6,269 bases of DNA from Acidobacteriota bacterium (GTDB lineage: Bacteria; Acidobacteriota; Terriglobia; UBA7540). This document shows, piece by piece, positions 6,005 to 6,269 of this stretch (positions are counted from its first letter, which is position 1; every line of letters starts with the position of its first letter). The position numbers were made by a program, and so were the translations under genes. The stretch lies in NCBI GenBank assembly GCA_021828245.1, contig JAKASC010000144.1, forward strand, positions 1 to 6,269, read 5' to 3'. A model generated the notes under the pieces. The model worked only from the letters and a program-made list of their open reading frames with translations. It searched no databases and had not been told where the DNA came from.

Positions 6005-6269
6005 ATGAAAACAGAACGGACCATGATGAGCATCGTCGGCCTGGCCATGGCGTGGCTGGCGCTCGGCGCCAAAGTTCAGGCGGCCCGCTCGCCCGGGGTG
6101 TCGGGCAGGGAGCGGCGCGTCGTTCGAGTGGTCGTCACGCCCAACGGGTCTGGCAACTTTACGACTATCCAGGAAGCCGTGGACCATGCGCCGGTTGAAG
6201 GTTCCGGCCGCCTTATTATCGAGATTCAGCCCGGCGTCTATCACGAGAGGGTCATCATTCCCCAGGATC
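6005..6269 (+). CDS. Secreted pectin methylesterase, CE8 family (N-terminal part)
   Basis: An open frame starts at ATG 6005 and runs off the right edge after 88 codons plus one base. The first 28 or so residues form a signal peptide: MKTER start, hydrophobic run MMSIVGLAMAWLALG, and a likely cut after VQA. The mature part opens with VVVTPNGSGNFTTIQEAVD, then IEIQPGVYHERVIIP. These are the standard first two motifs of carbohydrate esterase family 8 (GxGxFxTIQxAVxxxP and IxPGxYxExVxIP). The enzyme removes methyl esters from homogalacturonan, exposing it to polygalacturonase such as the GH28 enzyme 83 nt upstream. The catalytic residues (the two Asp and the Arg of CE8, in motifs further on) lie beyond the window, so activity cannot be judged. 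A pectate lyase shares the beta-helix fold but not this opening motif. Confidence 0.88.
   Translation, partial: MKTERTMMSIVGLAMAWLALGAKVQAARSPGVSGRERRVVRVVVTPNGSGNFTTIQEAVDHAPVEGSGRLIIEIQPGVYHERVIIPQD

Noticed and set aside
5043..6005. Long open frame of 320 codons on the minus strand opposite the GH28 gene
   Set aside because: The plus strand carries an intact GH28 enzyme with all motifs. The minus translation is rich in Arg, Val, Ala and His with no recognisable motif, as expected of an antisense shadow in GC-rich coding DNA.

Overview
The window is ordinary chromosomal DNA of roughly 60% GC, densely packed with genes that all run on the + strand. It most likely comes from an acidobacterium (Acidobacteriota) or a close soil relative. 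This is inferred from the polytopic GT-C type protein, whose first-loop and TRYDEW motifs resemble a family I associate with that phylum, and from the paired MTA-phosphorylase-like and PfkB genes. No 16S or tRNA marker is present to confirm it.

Layout, left to right: (1) the last 48 codons of a gene that looks like the C-terminus of a CXC-type 5'-methylthioadenosine phosphorylase; (2) a complete PfkB/ribokinase-family kinase of unknown substrate, overlapping by 8 nt (3) a complete integral-membrane GT-C-like glycosyltransferase; (4) a 158-nt gap with an imperfect hairpin; (5) a diaminopimelate epimerase homologue; (6) a PlsC-type acyltransferase; (7) a secreted GH28 polygalacturonase; (8) an 83-nt gap; (9) the first 88 codons of a secreted CE8 pectin methylesterase, cut by the window edge. 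Genes 5-6 and 6-7 each meet in an ATGA stop/start overlap, so the epimerase, acyltransferase and pectinase are probably co-transcribed and translationally coupled.

How the genes fit together: the first two belong to nucleoside/sugar salvage. The GT-C protein, DapF and PlsC point to envelope building (glycan, peptidoglycan precursor and phospholipid). The last two form a classic pectin-degrading pair, in which the methylesterase de-esterifies homogalacturonan and the polygalacturonase cuts it. Both carry export signals.

The most notable observation is in the DapF homologue. Both positions normally held by the two catalytic cysteines are serine (S78 and S232), while the surrounding motifs are intact. 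The protein also carries an unusual 38-residue C-terminal tail that runs exactly to the ATGA junction. I saw no mobile elements, RNA genes, CRISPR arrays, phage genes or defence genes, and no clear evidence of a wholly new system.
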